Positions 17,625-28,852 of a stretch of 64,000 nucleotides of DNA are shown one piece after another. Location of the stretch: assembly GCA_943787175.1 (NCBI GenBank), contig CALSLK010000012.1, forward strand, positions 7,501-71,500. The letters run 5' to 3'. The stretch comes from an uncultured Alphaproteobacteria bacterium. Lineage in GTDB: Bacteria; Pseudomonadota; Alphaproteobacteria; SP197. Position numbers and translations under genes: made by a program. Every line of letters begins with the position of its first letter. Positions within the stretch are counted from its first letter, which is position 1. The notes beneath the pieces are model-generated. The model had not been told where the DNA came from and ran no database searches. It was given only the letters and a program-made list of their open reading frames with translations.

Positions 17625-18666
17625 AACCCTGCGCCTGGCATCGGGTCCAGCCGTATGGTACGGCCCTGCCATGGCGCGCCAATCAGACTGGCTGAATCAG
17701 TTTTCGCCCGAACAGATTGACGCTCTCGAAGCTGCTGCCACGCGCCTGCTCAGGCACGGTCGCGATATCGCCTCGGTAGTCCAGAGCGATGCCGCGCTCG
17801 TCACGCTTGACCCCACGCTCGAGCGCATCGCTGGGGAAGTCCTTGGTGGCCGTGGCTTCGTATTGCTGCGTGGCCTTCCGGTAGGTCGCTGGGACCGTGC
17901 GACCTCAGCCATGGCCTACTGGATCATTGGCACACGCCTTGGCATCGCTGTGCCACAGAACGCGGCCGGACATTTGCTGGGGCATGTCCGTGATCTGGGC
18001 AACGACCCCGCCAATCCCATGACGCGCATCTACACGACCAATGCACGTCAGGAATTTCATACCGATTCCTGTGACATCGTCGGCCTGCTCTGCCTGCATC
18101 CTTCAAGGTCGGGCGGGGCCAGCGCGATCACCAGTTCCACGACAATCTGGAACGAAGTACTGGCCAGCCAACCCGATCTTGCCCGTGTCCTGATCGAACC
18201 CTTTACCGTTGATCGCAAGGGTGAGGTTCCCCCAGGCAAACAGGCTACCTATCAGCTCCCCATCTTCCATGACCACGCCGGTGCCATCACCTGCATCTAT
18301 GCCCGCGCCTTCATCCAAGCCGCACAGACGCGCCCGAATGTCCCGCGCCTGACAGCCCAACAGGTCGAAGCCATGGATCTCGTGGATCACCTGGCAGATG
18401 ACGACGCAATACGACTCGATATGGATTTTCAGCCCGGCGATATCCAGTTTCTGCACAACCACCAGATTCTGCATGCCCGCACCCCGTACCAGGACTGGCC
18501 CGAACCGGAACGCAAACGCCATCTGCTCCGCCTCTGGCTTTCAGCACATCAGGGCCGTGATCTCCCCGCAGGCTTTGCCGAGCGGTATGGCACCGTCGAA
18601 AAGGGTAAGGTTCGTGGCGGCATCCGCGTTGAAGGCGTCACATCAAGCGCCCCGCTGGAGCCGTAA
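17614..18666 (+). CDS. TauD/TfdA-like 2OG-Fe(II) dioxygenase
   Basis: A 350-residue cytosolic dioxygenase. The iron site is H149-x-D151 (EFHTDSCD) with the distal histidine H287 (NHQILHAR), and R in HLLRLWLS should bind 2-oxoglutarate. The general form fits the TauD family and its gamma-butyrobetaine hydroxylase-like branch. It would hydroxylate a small acid using O2 and 2-oxoglutarate. The start overlaps the upstream cupin gene by 11 bases. An SDR follows 63 bases later, so oxidation of a hydroxylated product in the same pathway is possible, though not shown. Confidence 0.85.
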   Translation: MPPETLRLASGPAVWYGPAMARQSDWLNQFSPEQIDALEAAATRLLRHGRDIASVVQSDAALVTLDPTLERIAGEVLGGRGFVLLRGLPVGRWDRATSAMAYWIIGTRLGIAVPQNAAGHLLGHVRDLGNDPANPMTRIYTTNARQEFHTDSCDIVGLLCLHPSRSGGASAITSSTTIWNEVLASQPDLARVLIEPFTVDRKGEVPPGKQATYQLPIFHDHAGAITCIYARAFIQAAQTRPNVPRLTAQQVEAMDLVDHLADDDAIRLDMDFQPGDIQFLHNHQILHARTPYQDWPEPERKRHLLRLWLSAHQGRDLPAGFAERYGTVEKGKVRGGIRVEGVTSSAPLEP

Positions 18667-18729
18667 TCCCGGCCTTGGCTTGCACCAGGCCGTGCTCCAA
18701 ACTCACCTGCGCAACATAAGGAAACGATC

Positions 18730-19517
18730 ATGACCGGCAGACTCGAAGGCAGAACAGCAATCGTGACAGGTGGCGGGCGCGGCATCGGGGCCGGCATCCG
18801 CCCGTGTCTTTGCTGCAGAAGGCGCACGCGTCCTGATCGCAACCCGTACGCTCAAGCGTGGTGAAGAAGTTGCTGCGGCCATCAACAAGGCGGGTGGCGA
18901 GGCCTCTGCCATGGCAACCGACGTCTCGGATGCCGATCAGGTCAACGCCATGATTGCCGAGGCGCGCAAACGGTACGGCGCCATCGACATCATGGCGCAT
19001 AACCGCCGGCATCTTTCCTTCCTCAACCATCGTGAAGATGAAGGAAGCCGAGTGGGATCAGGTGCTCGACACCAACCTCAAGAGCCTGTTCCCTGGTCTG
19101 CAAGGCAGTGCCTGCCCCCACATGACCCGGCGCAAACACGGGCGCATCGTCGTGACATCCTCGATCTCAGGCCCGCGTGTCGGCATGCCGGGATGGAGCC
19201 ACTACTGCGCGTCCAAGGCCGGCGTGAACGGCTTCCTGAAATCAAGCCGCGTTGGAAGTCGCCAAGAAGGGCGTGACGATCAACGGCCGTTGAACCAGGC
19301 AACATCCAAATCCGTGCCACAGGCTCGAAGATGGCCCAGGCGCATGAAGAGACCATGAAACAGCGCGATCCCCCATGGGGTACCTCGGCCAGCCCCGAAG
19401 ACATCGCCTATGCAGCACTTTACCTCGCCAGCGGACGAAGCCCGTTATGTCACCGGCCAGACCATCGTCGTCGACGGCGGCCAGGTCCTCCCCGAAAGCC
19501 AGTCGGGGATTCTCTGA
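18730..19517 (+). CDS. Short-chain dehydrogenase/reductase, frame broken
   Basis: A FabG-like SDR of about 262 residues, reconstructed from several frames. [20 protein letters not shown] opens it, followed by [18 protein letters not shown] and [24 protein letters not shown] carries the catalytic serine, [11 protein letters not shown] the Tyr-Lys pair, and [16 protein letters not shown] ends it. At least five single-base changes are needed, near 18795, 19005, 19095, 19245 and 19370. All key residues survive. It follows the TauD-like gene in the same direction and converges on clpB, with only seven bases between the stops. Confidence 0.75.
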
Positions 19518-19524
19518 CGCCGCG

Positions 19525-22151
19525 TCAGGCGGCCTGTTCGGAGTGGTCAGGGCTGTTGGAAATCACCAGACCCAGCGCACTGGTCGAGACCTGAACCGTA
19601 TCGCCATCCTTGATCTCGCCTTTCAGGATCAGTTCGGCGAGTTCGTTCTGCAGGGACCGCTGGATGACACGTTTCAGCGGGCGCGCACCATAGACGGGGT
19701 CGTAGCCTTCGTTGCCCAGCCAGTCACGCGCGGCATCGTCAAGCTCCAGCGTGATCTTGCGATCCTCCAGCAGCCTGCGCAGGTGGGAGAGCTGGATATC
19801 AACAATCGCTGCCATCTGCTCGCGCTTGAGACGATGGAACAGGATCATTTCATCCAGCCGGTTCAGGAACTCGGGCCGGAAATGGCCCTTGACCGCACCC
19901 CATGACCAGCTCACGCACCTCATCAACGTCCTCGTCCTCGCCAAGATTGGCCAGAAACTCGGCGCCCATGTTCGATGTCATGATGATCAGCGTGTTCTTG
20001 AAATCAACCGTGCGGCCCTGGCCATCGGTCAGGCGACCGTCATCGAGCACCTGCAGCAGCACGTTGAAGACATCAGGGTGAGCCTTCTCGATCTCGTCGA
20101 ACAGGATCACCTGATAAGGCCTGCGCCGCACTGCTTCGGTCAGCACACCGCCTTCCTCGTAACCGACATAACCCGGAGGCGCACCGATCAATCGGGCAAC
20201 CGAATGCTTCTCCATGAACTCCGACATATCGATGCGCGCCATCGCGTGTCTCGTCATCGAACAGGAACGCCGCCAGCGCCTTCACCAGCTCGGTCTTGCC
20301 CACACCCGTTGGGCCCTAGGAACATGAAGCTGCCGATGGGACGGTTGGGATCCTGCAGACCGGCACGTGCGCGACGTACGGCGTTGGACACAGCAACTCA
20401 GCGCATCATCGCTGGCCGACCACACGCCGGGCCAGCCCGTCTTCCATGCGCGAGCAGCTTTCTCGCGTTCGCCCTCGAGCATCTTGTCGACGGGAACGCC
20501 GGTCCAGCGCGAAACGACGCCGGCGATGTGATCATCGGTCACCGGCCTCATCAAGCATACGGCTGCCGTCAGAATCCTCTGCTTCTTCAGCTTCTTTCAG
20601 CTTGGCTTCAAGATCGGGAATCACGCCGTAGGCCAGCTCACCAGCACGCGCGAGATCACCCTGGCGCTGCGCCTGTTCAAGCTCCTGACGCGCGTGGTCC
20701 AGCTGCTCCTTGAGCTTTTGCGGCACCAGCCAGCGTTCGTCCTTTTCCTTTTCCCACTCGCTGGTGAGTTCAAATCGAACGGCCTTCCAGATCAGCCAGC
20801 TCGCTTTCCAGCTTGTCCAGACGGTCGCGCGAGCCCGCATCGTCTTTCCTTCTTCAGTGCTTCCCGCTCGATCTTGAGCTGGATGATGCGCCGGTCGAGT
20901 TCATCAAGCTCCTCGGGCTTGGAATCCACTTCCATCGTCAACCGGCTCGCCGCCTCATCGACCAGATCGATCGCCTTGTCGGGCAGAAACCGGTCGGTGA
21001 TGTAGCGGTGCGAAAGGGTCGCGGCGGCCACGATCGCTGCATCGGTGATGCGCACGCCATGGTGAAGCTTCGTACTTCTCCTTCAGGCCCCGCAGGATCG
21101 AGATGGTATCCTCGCACAGTGGGCTCGGCCACAAGACCGACTGGAAACGCCGCGCCAGCGCCGCATCCTTCTCGATGTGCTTGCGGTATTCGTCCAGCGT
21201 CGTGGCGCCGACGCAATGCAGCTCGCCGCGTGCCAGCGCGGCTTCAGCAGGTTGCGAGGCATCCATCGACCCTCGGCCGCACCCGCGCCGACCAGCGTGT
21301 GCAGCTCGTCGATGAAACAATGATCTCACCTGGCCGCAGCTCGATCTCTTCGAGCACGGCCTTCATGCGCTCCTCGAACTCGCCGCGGAACTTTGCGCCT
21401 GCGACCATCGCGCACCAGGTCCAGCGACATGCAGCGCTTGTTCTTGAGGCTTTCGGGCACATCGCCGTTGACGATGCGCAGCGCCAGGCCCTCAACGATC
21501 GCGGTCTTGCCGACGCCGGGCTCGCCGATCAGGACCGGATTGTTTTTGGTGCGGCGCGACAGCACCTGCATCGTGCGGCGGATTTCCTCATCGCGCCCGA
21601 TCACGGGGTCGAGCTCGCCGCTACGCGCGGCTTCGGTTAGGTCCGCGCGCGTATTTCTTGAGCGCGTCATAGCCTTCCTCCGCAGAGCGCACTACCGGCC
21701 GTGCGGCCCTTGCGCATGTCGGCAATGGCGGCCTCCAAGGTCTGGGGCGAAAGACCGGCATTACTCAGGATGTTGGCCGCAGCCGTGCCTTCGGCTGTCG
21801 CCAGAGCCAGGAACAGGCGTTCGGCCGTGACGAAGCTGTCACCGGCATTCTGAGCCAAGGATTGCGCAGCCTCAAAGAGGCGCGCGAGTTCGGGTGACAG
21901 ATGCACCTGACCGGCGCCATTGCCCTTCCACGACCGGCAGCTTCTTGAGCTCTGCCTCGGTTGCGATAAGCGCCTGTTTGGGATCCGCGCCAGCGGAGCG
22001 CATCAATCCAGCGGCAAGGCCCTGTTCATCAGCCAGCAGAACCTGCAGCAGATGTTCAGCCGTGAGCCTTTGATGGCCACGGGTCAGCGCCAGTGTCCTG
22101 TGCCGCTTGCACAAATCCGCGCGAGCGGTCGGTATAACGTTCGAATTCCAT
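19525..22151 (-). CDS. clpB: ClpB disaggregase, frame broken many times
   Basis: The full-length Hsp100 chaperone (about 875 codons) is present but scattered over at least a dozen frame segments. In order: MEFERYTDR start, repeat-domain segment [35 protein letters not shown], and [20 protein letters not shown]. Then come Walker [18 protein letters not shown], the coiled M-domain around 20.6-20.9 kb, the second Walker A (GPNGVGKTEL near 20310), [19 protein letters not shown], and the C-terminal [11 protein letters not shown]. With DnaK it rescues aggregated protein. Its place downstream of prfA-prmC-DUF4167 is a common alphaproteobacterial arrangement. No convincing heat-shock promoter is visible upstream. 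The many breaks in an otherwise complete gene look like consensus errors. Confidence 0.9.
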
Positions 22152-22257
22152 GTTGCGTCACCCTTCGGGAGCGTGGTTTCGAACGATATATGGTGTGATA
22201 TTTATGCAACAAAAGGGGTGAGCGAGAAAATCTCCAAAATTCTCTCAGACCAAACGA

Positions 22258-22944
22258 TCAGACTGCTTCGGGCTGATCCTCTTTCTTCTTGCTGTCACCA
22301 GCATCGTCCGACTTGGCAGCCTTTGGCGTGCGCCGGCGCGGTTTGCGGGCCGGTTTTGCAACAGGCTCTTCGGCGACGACCTCTTCTGCCGTCTCAGGCG
22401 CATCATCGGTGTCACGGGCGACAGCCGGGGTGGGCTGACGACTCTCAACAACTGCGCCTTCTTCTTCGGCCTCTTCCGCGACAGGAGCTGCGGCAGGCTT
22501 TGGCTGACGGCTTTCCACCACGGCTTCAGCCGTATCGGTCTCGTTCTCGTCGCGCCCATAACGATCATCACGGCGCGAACGATCATCACGTTCCTCGCGC
22601 TGTTCACGTTGCTCATCGGTCCGTTCGGGACGATCACGCTGCTGCTCGGCAGCGCGCTCTGCGGCACGTTCGGCGTGAACGTTGACCAATGCGCTGATAA
22701 TGCTCGGCATGCTGGAGATAGTTCTCTGCAGCGACCAGATCGCCTGAGGACGAGGCATCACGTGCCAGGGCCATGTACTTGTCTGCCACCTGCTGGGCCA
22801 GAGCCGCGCACCTTGACGTCGGGGCCCGTGCTGTCGAACGACTGATTACGTCCGCCTCCACCGCCGCCGCCGCCACCACCGCCGCGACGGGGGGTTGTTG
22901 TTACGGTTATTACGCGACCGCCTGCCGGAACCACCTGGTCTCAT
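22258..22944 (-). CDS. DUF4167 domain protein, frame broken
   Basis: A roughly 229-codon gene. Its N-terminus is rich in Arg, Asn and Gly (from MRPGGSGRRSRNN, then a glycine run), then comes the DUF4167 core SFDSTGPDVKVRG, QQVADKYMALARD, AAENYLQHAEHYQRI. A long charged tail of Glu, Arg, Ala and Pro ends in a KSDDAGDSKKKEDQPEAV tail. Breaks occur near 22885, 22810 and 22700. The arginine-rich start suggests nucleic-acid binding, but the domain's role is unknown to me. It sits between prmC and clpB, its usual alphaproteobacterial position. The 234 bases upstream (22945-23178) contain nothing I recognise. Confidence 0.8.
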
Positions 22945-23178
22945 GAGAAATCTGCTCTCGTATGTTGCACATTGAAAAGGGCACACAACAACATAAGGAA
23001 ATCACGGACGAACCCGTCCGAAGTCTCAAATCCGCATGCTGATGCCATCGGGCCCGGCGCAAGCATGTCCCTTCTGGACTGCTTCGGAGAAACTTTCTCC
23101 GCTGCCGGTGTGCGCGAGAAGGACCGTAATGAAGGGAATGCGGCTTTCCAAGCGGTTTTTTGAACTTTTCCCGGAAAA

Positions 23179-24036
23179 CTATCCCGCACGCAAAATTAGG
23201 CAGCGACGCAATCCCGCCAGATCAGACCTGTTTGCAACCACGACAAGGTCATGTTCGCTCGCCCAGAATTTCCAGTTCCGGCCCCTGCCCCGCGCCGTGT
23301 TCGAGCACGACAACACCTGAATCGGTCAGATGTCCCTGGAGTTGCGGCAAGAGGGCGCGATAGGCGTCGAGACCATCATCACCACCATCCAGCGCAAGAT
23401 GCGGCTCGTGATCCACGACTTCAGGTTCGAGGTCCGCCAGGTCGACACTGGGAATGTAGGGCGGGTTCGAAACGATGAGATCAAAGCGCTCCGCAATGCC
23501 GTCGAGCCAACTGCCTTCCACAAACTTGCATCGCGCGGCGACCCCCGCATGCCCCGGCATTACTGCTTGCAATAGCAAGCGCCTTGGAGGACCGGTCAAT
23601 TCCTACTCCACGACTGTCGGGCCAGATCGTGAGAAGACTGATCAGCAGGCATCCCGTTCCGGTTCCAAGATCGGCGATCCCCGATGGCCCCGGCCCGGTG
23701 TCGAATTGTTCGATCGCTGCCTCGACCAGAGTTTCACTGTCGGGCCGGGGAGTCAGTGTGTCGGCGGTAACCTGAAAATTCAGGCTCCAGAACTCACGGC
23801 TGCCCAAAACCTGGGACATCGGCACACGCGCAGCCCTGCGACCCACGAGGCCAGAAAGCCGGGCCATCTGATCATCGGAAAGCTTCATCTCGGGAAACGC
23901 GTGGAGATAGGCGCGGTCGCGTTCGATCACATGACCCCAGCAGGACCTGGGCATCACGCCGCGCATCCTCAATCCCCGCATCAGCAAGCCGCTCTGCAAC
24001 CTTGTGCAGGGCCTGGCCGAGCGTGGCCGGGCTCAC
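23179..24036 (-). CDS. prmC: PrmC, release factor glutamine methyltransferase, frame broken
   Basis: It methylates the glutamine of the GGQ motif in release factors. The N-terminal helical domain ([20 protein letters not shown]) is followed by the SAM-binding segment [16 protein letters not shown] and the catalytic NPPY in [20 protein letters not shown]. Frame breaks lie near 23940 (extra G in GGGG), near 23570, and near 23250. The third break hides a C-terminus reading [17 protein letters not shown], so I end the gene at 23179 rather than at the earlier stop. The GTG start overlaps the prfA stop in a GTGA, the usual coupling of enzyme and substrate genes. Confidence 0.85.
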
Positions 24037-25108
24037 TCCAGTTCGGCCAGACGGGCGGCCTGGTCCTCGGCGATCAGGGGTTCGATCACTTCATCCAACG
24101 CAGACCCGCTGATTACTTCATCCAGCTTGTAGAGCGTCAGGTTGATGCGGTGATCGGTCACGCGCCCCTGGGGAAAGTTGTAGGTCCGGATACGCTCGGA
24201 CCTATCGCCACTGCCAACCTGCGACTTGCGGTCGGCGGCACGCTCATCATCAAGTTGGCGACGCTCGTTGTCGTAAAGGCGCGCCATCAGGATCTTCATC
24301 GCCTTGGCTCGGTTCTTGTGCTGTAGACTTCTCGTCCTGCTGAGCGACGACCACACCAGTCGGCAAATGGGTGATGCGCACGGCACTGTCGGTCTTGTTG
24401 ACGTGCTGGCCACCGGCCCCCGGACGCGCGATAGGTATCAATCCGCAGATCCTTGTCCTCAATGCGGATATCGACTTCTTCGGCTTCGGGCAACACTGCC
24501 ACGGTCGCCGCCGAGGTATGAATCCGACCACCGGACTCTGTAACCGGAACACGCTGCACCCGATGCACACCGGATTCGAACTTCAGCCTGGAAAACACGT
24601 CCCGGCCCGTGATCATGGCCTGGGCTTCCTTGATACCGCCAATTTCGCTGTCGCTCATGGAAAGCACTTCAACACGCCCAGCCCTTGGTTTCGGCATAAC
24701 GCTGATACATGCGCAGCAAATCACCCGCAAAGAGCGCAGCTTCATCGCCACCCGGTACCCCGCGCGCACCTCCAGGATGGCATTACGGGCGTCGGCTTCG
24801 TCTTTGGGAATCAACTGCAGTTTAATCTGATGTTCGAGCTCCGGGAGCCTGGCCGCAACAGCATCGCGCTCGGACTGAGCCATGGCACGCATCTCGGCAT
24901 CGCTCTCGTCTGCCAACATCTGCTCGAGATCAATCAGTTCCTGCTGGGCCTGCTTCAGATTTTCAATCGCCTCCACAACCGGCGATAGCTCCGCGTATTC
25001 GCGCGACATCCTGACGAATTTCTCGCCGCCGCCGGCTTCCTCGGAAAGCCGCACGCCCAGCTCCTCCTGGCGCAACAGAACACGGTGCAGGCTTTCTTCC
25101 AGACTCAT
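24033..25108 (-). CDS. prfA: Peptide chain release factor 1, frame broken
   Basis: RF1 terminates translation at UAA and UAG. The reading starts [18 protein letters not shown] and contains [22 protein letters not shown]. The universal GGQ is in [18 protein letters not shown], followed by [17 protein letters not shown] near the C-terminus. It ends LAELE. About four single-base breaks lie near 24755, 24690, 24430 and 24320. This gene is essential, so the breaks argue strongly for sequence errors. Its ATG overlaps the hemA stop (ATGA) and its stop overlaps prmC, so hemA-prfA-prmC are coupled. Confidence 0.9.
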
Positions 25109-26360
25109 GGATTGTCTCCGGTCTTCAGGCCAAACAGGCGTTCGAGCAGTTTTCTCGGCTTCTACCGCCGCATCCGGGTCGGTTTCAGCCAGACTACGCA
25201 GAGCCTCACTGGGTTCATGGAGCAGACGATTGACCAGGCGGCGCGTTGCTTCATCGGGCTGATTGCCGGATTTTCCGGTCAGAACTTCCTGACGGACAGC
25301 CTCAAAATGACTGCGCAAGGCCGTGACAACCGGAGCCGCATCGCGTTGCGCGCCATCGGTGAAGAAGTCGTTGACCCGCCTGGTCAACAATCGTCCAGGC
25401 AGCGGACGCTTCATCTTCACGCCCGACACGCCCGGTTACGGCGATCCGTTCCAGGTGATCGAGGTTGTAGAGGAAGACATCATCAAGCTGATCGATGGCA
25501 GGGTCGGCATCAGGCGGCACACCGGCATCGATGACAAAGATCGGGCGACGACGACGCGCCTTGAGCGCAGCTTCAAGCTCTTCGCGGGTCACGGCATGGC
25601 GCCCTGCACCCACCGAAAGAATCAGAACATCGGCAGCAGCAATCTCGGCCTGGCGGTCTTCTGACGAAGCCATCGCAATTTCCAGGCGTTCCGCAACCGA
25701 CTGCGCCAATGCGGGGCGCTGATGCAGCAGCCGAAGATCGTTGAGACCATTGCGTTTGAGACGCCCGGCAATCAGCTCGCCTGCCTCGCCGGGGCCAAGG
25801 AGCAAGCCCTTCACGCGCTTGAGGTCACCATGAACATCGCGCGCAACTTCAACTGCCGCGGAGGCAATCGAGACCGGCCGCTCACCGATCCGGGTTTCGT
25901 TCCGCACCCGCTTGGCAGCGCCATAAACGGCCTGAAGGCGACGCTCCAGGGTGCGCCCCATCATGTCTGCTGCCACAGCGCGGCGGTGGCTTTCCTTGAG
26001 TTGCCCCAGCACCTGAGGTTCGCCCACAACAAGACTGTCGAGCGAAGCGGCAATGGCGAAGAGCTGACGCATCGCCGCGCGATCAGTCAGGGCGTATAGG
26101 CGTTCGCCAAGATCAGACACTCCTGTCCGCGAAGCCAAAAGATCGCGCAAAATGCCGGTCGCCACGGCGGGGCTTTCATGGGTCGCATGCACTTCGACGC
26201 GATCACAGGTCGAAAGCAGCAGCGCATCGTGAAAGCCGCGGCCTTTCAGAATTTCATAGAATGCCGGTGTTTCATCTCGCGAAACAAACATCTGCTCGCG
26301 CAGATCCAGAGAGGCGGATTTGTGGTTAGCACCAACAGCGACATGGATAGGTACGGGCAT
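25105..26360 (-). CDS. hemA: Glutamyl-tRNA reductase, two frame breaks
   Basis: It reduces glutamyl-tRNA to glutamate-1-semialdehyde, the first step of the C5 route to tetrapyrroles. The catalytic cysteine is in LLSTCDRVEV, where most homologues read TCNR. LDSLVVGEPQVLGQLKE and the NADPH-domain segment follow, with the last parts VVTALRSHFEAVRQEVL and [14 protein letters not shown]. Breaks occur near 25375 and at an extra A near 25155; I extended the gene to the stop at 25105 that overlaps prfA. Most alphaproteobacteria make aminolevulinate from glycine by ALAS instead, so the presence of this enzyme is notable. Confidence 0.88.
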
Positions 26361-26426
26361 GGCCGCTATCCGTGAACCGGCAGACCCTCGCTCACGGAAT
26401 CGATCGAGAGTTCAGCCTGTTCCCCA

Positions 26427-27615
26427 CTATCGAGGTCTCGCAAGGGTCACGATGCCACGGGCCATTTCGTCATCTCCCATGATGACGGCGTGGCTGGCGT
26501 TGACCTTGTTGGCGCGTTGCATGCGGCGTTTGAGATTACCGCGATAGCCCAATTCGATGACATGACCCTGACGGCGCAGGTCATGGGCCATGACCAGTGC
26601 GCGCTTCTCGGCTTCTTCACCCAGTGGAACCAGGGCAATGGGGCGGCGCACGTCAACGCTTCCCGCAGCCAGCATGGCAAGACGCTCGATGCCACCGGCC
26701 CAACCAACACCCGGCAAGGCCGGTCCACCCATCTGTTCCATCAGGCCGTCATAGCGGCCACCGCCGATCACGGTGCCCTGGGCGCCCAGATTTTCGGTGA
26801 TGAATTCAAACGCGGTATGACAATAGTAGTCGAGTCCCCGCACGATCCGTGGATTGAGCGTGTATGCGACTCCCAATGTCGTCAGGCCTTCCTGTACGGC
26901 ATCAAAGAAGGCCCGTGCATCATCAGTCAGATGATCAAAGATCGAAGGGGCATCGGCAACCAGCGCCTGATCCCCGGCATCCTTGGAGTCCAGCACGCGC
27001 ATGGGATTGCGCTCCAGGCGATCCTTGCTGTCTTCACTGAGGCCCTCACGACATTCCTGCAGAAAGGCGACCAGCGCATCGCGATATTGCGTGCGGCTCT
27101 GCAGATCACCCAACGTGTTGAGTTCAAGGCGGGTCTGATCGAGCAGGCCAAGTTCGGCCAGGACATCGGCACCCATCGCGATCACTTCGATATCGCCGGT
27201 AGGTTCGGCCACGCCATAAAGCTCTGCCCCAATCTGGTGGAACTGACGATAACGGCCCTTCTGGGGGCGCTCGTAGCGGAACATGGGGCCTGCGTAATGC
27301 AGCTTCAGCGGCATCTCGTTCAGGAGGCCGTTGCTTAGCACGGCACGCGCAACGCTGGCTGTGTTTTCCGGCCGCATCGTGACGCTTTCGCCGCCACGAT
27401 CCTCGAAGGTGTACATTTCCTTCTGCACGACATCGGTGGCGTCACCCAGACTGCGCGAGAAGACCGGGGTCAGTTCCAGAATAGGTGTGCGTATTTCACC
27501 GTAACCATAACGTTCTGCAACGCTTCGGCAGGCATCTTCGACACGCCGCATGGGCGCGGCAATCTTCCGGGAGAAGATCGCGGGTGCCACGAATCGGTTG
27601 CAGTTTGCTTGCCAC
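26427..27615 (-). CDS. hisS: Histidyl-tRNA synthetase, one N-terminal frameshift
   Basis: A class II synthetase that charges tRNA-His. Motif 2 appears as MFRYERPQKGRYRQFHQIGAE. The histidine-binding segments are GLDYYCHTAFEF and GGGRYDGL, and motif 3 is GVGWAGGIERL. The annotated extent starts at a GTG (27613-27615), because ASKLQPIRGTRDLLPEDC, the standard N-terminus, is in another frame. A single extra G near 27550 joins it to RRVEDACRSVAERYGYGE. A GCGGAG ribosome site precedes the GTG. It follows ispG after 19 bases in one operon. Confidence 0.92.
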
Positions 27616-27634
27616 GTCGGATGCTCCGCTGCGT

Positions 27635-28763
27635 CTATTGGGCAGCGTCGGCGTGTTCGTGCGTCTCTGCCTTCAGGGTCTCGGCGCGTGCCTCGACCAG
27701 TTCCACGATATGTTCAACGATATCGCCTGATGACACCTTGTGATCGGCGCTGCCCGACATGTAGACGAGATGGTTGCCCTTGCCGCCGCCGGTCAGGCCG
27801 ATATCGGTCATCATGGCTTCACCGGGGCCGTTCACGACGCAGCCGATGATCGAAACGGTCATAGGCACCTCAACATGGGCCAGACGCTTTTCAAGCTCAC
27901 CCACGGTTTCGGTCACGTTGAACTGCTGACGCGCGCAGGACGGGCAGGCAATGATGTTGACGCCACGCTGACGCAGGTTGAGCGATTTCAGGATTTCCCA
28001 GCCGACGCGAACTTCCTCGACCGGGTCGGTCGCCAGTGAAACGCGGATCGTGTCGCCGATACCATCCCAAAGTAGCATGCCAAGGCCTACCGAGGACTTC
28101 ACCGTGCCACCGATCAGACCGCCAGCCTCGGTAATACCAAGATGCAGGGGATAGTCGCAGACTGCAGCCAGCCCGCGATAGGCCGCCCACCGCCAGCGCA
28201 ACGTTGGACGCCTTGACGCTGATCTTGAAGTCCAGAAAATCATGGTCTTCCAGGATCCGAGCGTGGCTCATGGCGCTTTCAACCATGGCTTCGGCCCGTG
28301 GGGCCGCCGTGTTTCTCGAGCAGGTGTTTTTCCAGCGACCCGGCGTTGACACCAATGCGCATGGAACAGCCGTGATCCCGCGCGGCCCTTGATCACTTCA
28401 CGCACACGATCGGCCGAACCGATATTGCCGGGGTTGATACGCAGGCACGCAGCGCCAGCTTCGGCGGCTTCAATGCCGCGGCGATAATGGAAGTGGATAT
28501 CGGCCACAATCGGTACCGGCGATTCATAAACAATCGCCTTAAGCGCCTTGGTCGAATCCTCATCAGGGCAGGACACCCGCACGATATCAGCGCCCTGCCA
28601 CGGCGAGGGCGCTGATCTGGGCCGACGTCGCGTGAGGATCGCTGGTCAGCGTGTTCGTCATGGACTGCACGCTGACTGGCGCATCGCCGCCAACCGGGAC
28701 TTTGCCCACCATCACCTGACGGCTCTTGCGGCGTGCCGGTCGTTCGATCTCTGGAGCGGTCAT
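27635..28763 (-). CDS. ispG: IspG, 4-hydroxy-3-methylbut-2-enyl diphosphate synthase, frame broken
   Basis: A [4Fe-4S] enzyme of the non-mevalonate isoprenoid pathway. The start [17 protein letters not shown] is followed by [17 protein letters not shown], a signature of the family, then [14 protein letters not shown] and [10 protein letters not shown]. The cluster cysteines are in [12 protein letters not shown] and [10 protein letters not shown]. Three or more frame changes lie near 28590, 28370, 28310 and 28200. As isoprenoid synthesis is essential, these are probably sequence errors. It is downstream of rodZ and upstream of hisS, as in many alphaproteobacteria. Confidence 0.9.
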
Positions 28764-28852
28764 GTCAGCGGGTTCCGATGTTCGGCAGAGGGATAACGCA
28801 CGTAGCCGGGAGGGTAAAGGGAAAGGCCCCGCCTGGCCTGATCAAAACAACC

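Noticed and set aside
19525..22151. Programmed frameshifting in clpB
   Set aside because: At least eleven breaks in both directions without shared slippery sites, and the same pattern in neighbouring genes, indicate errors rather than recoding.
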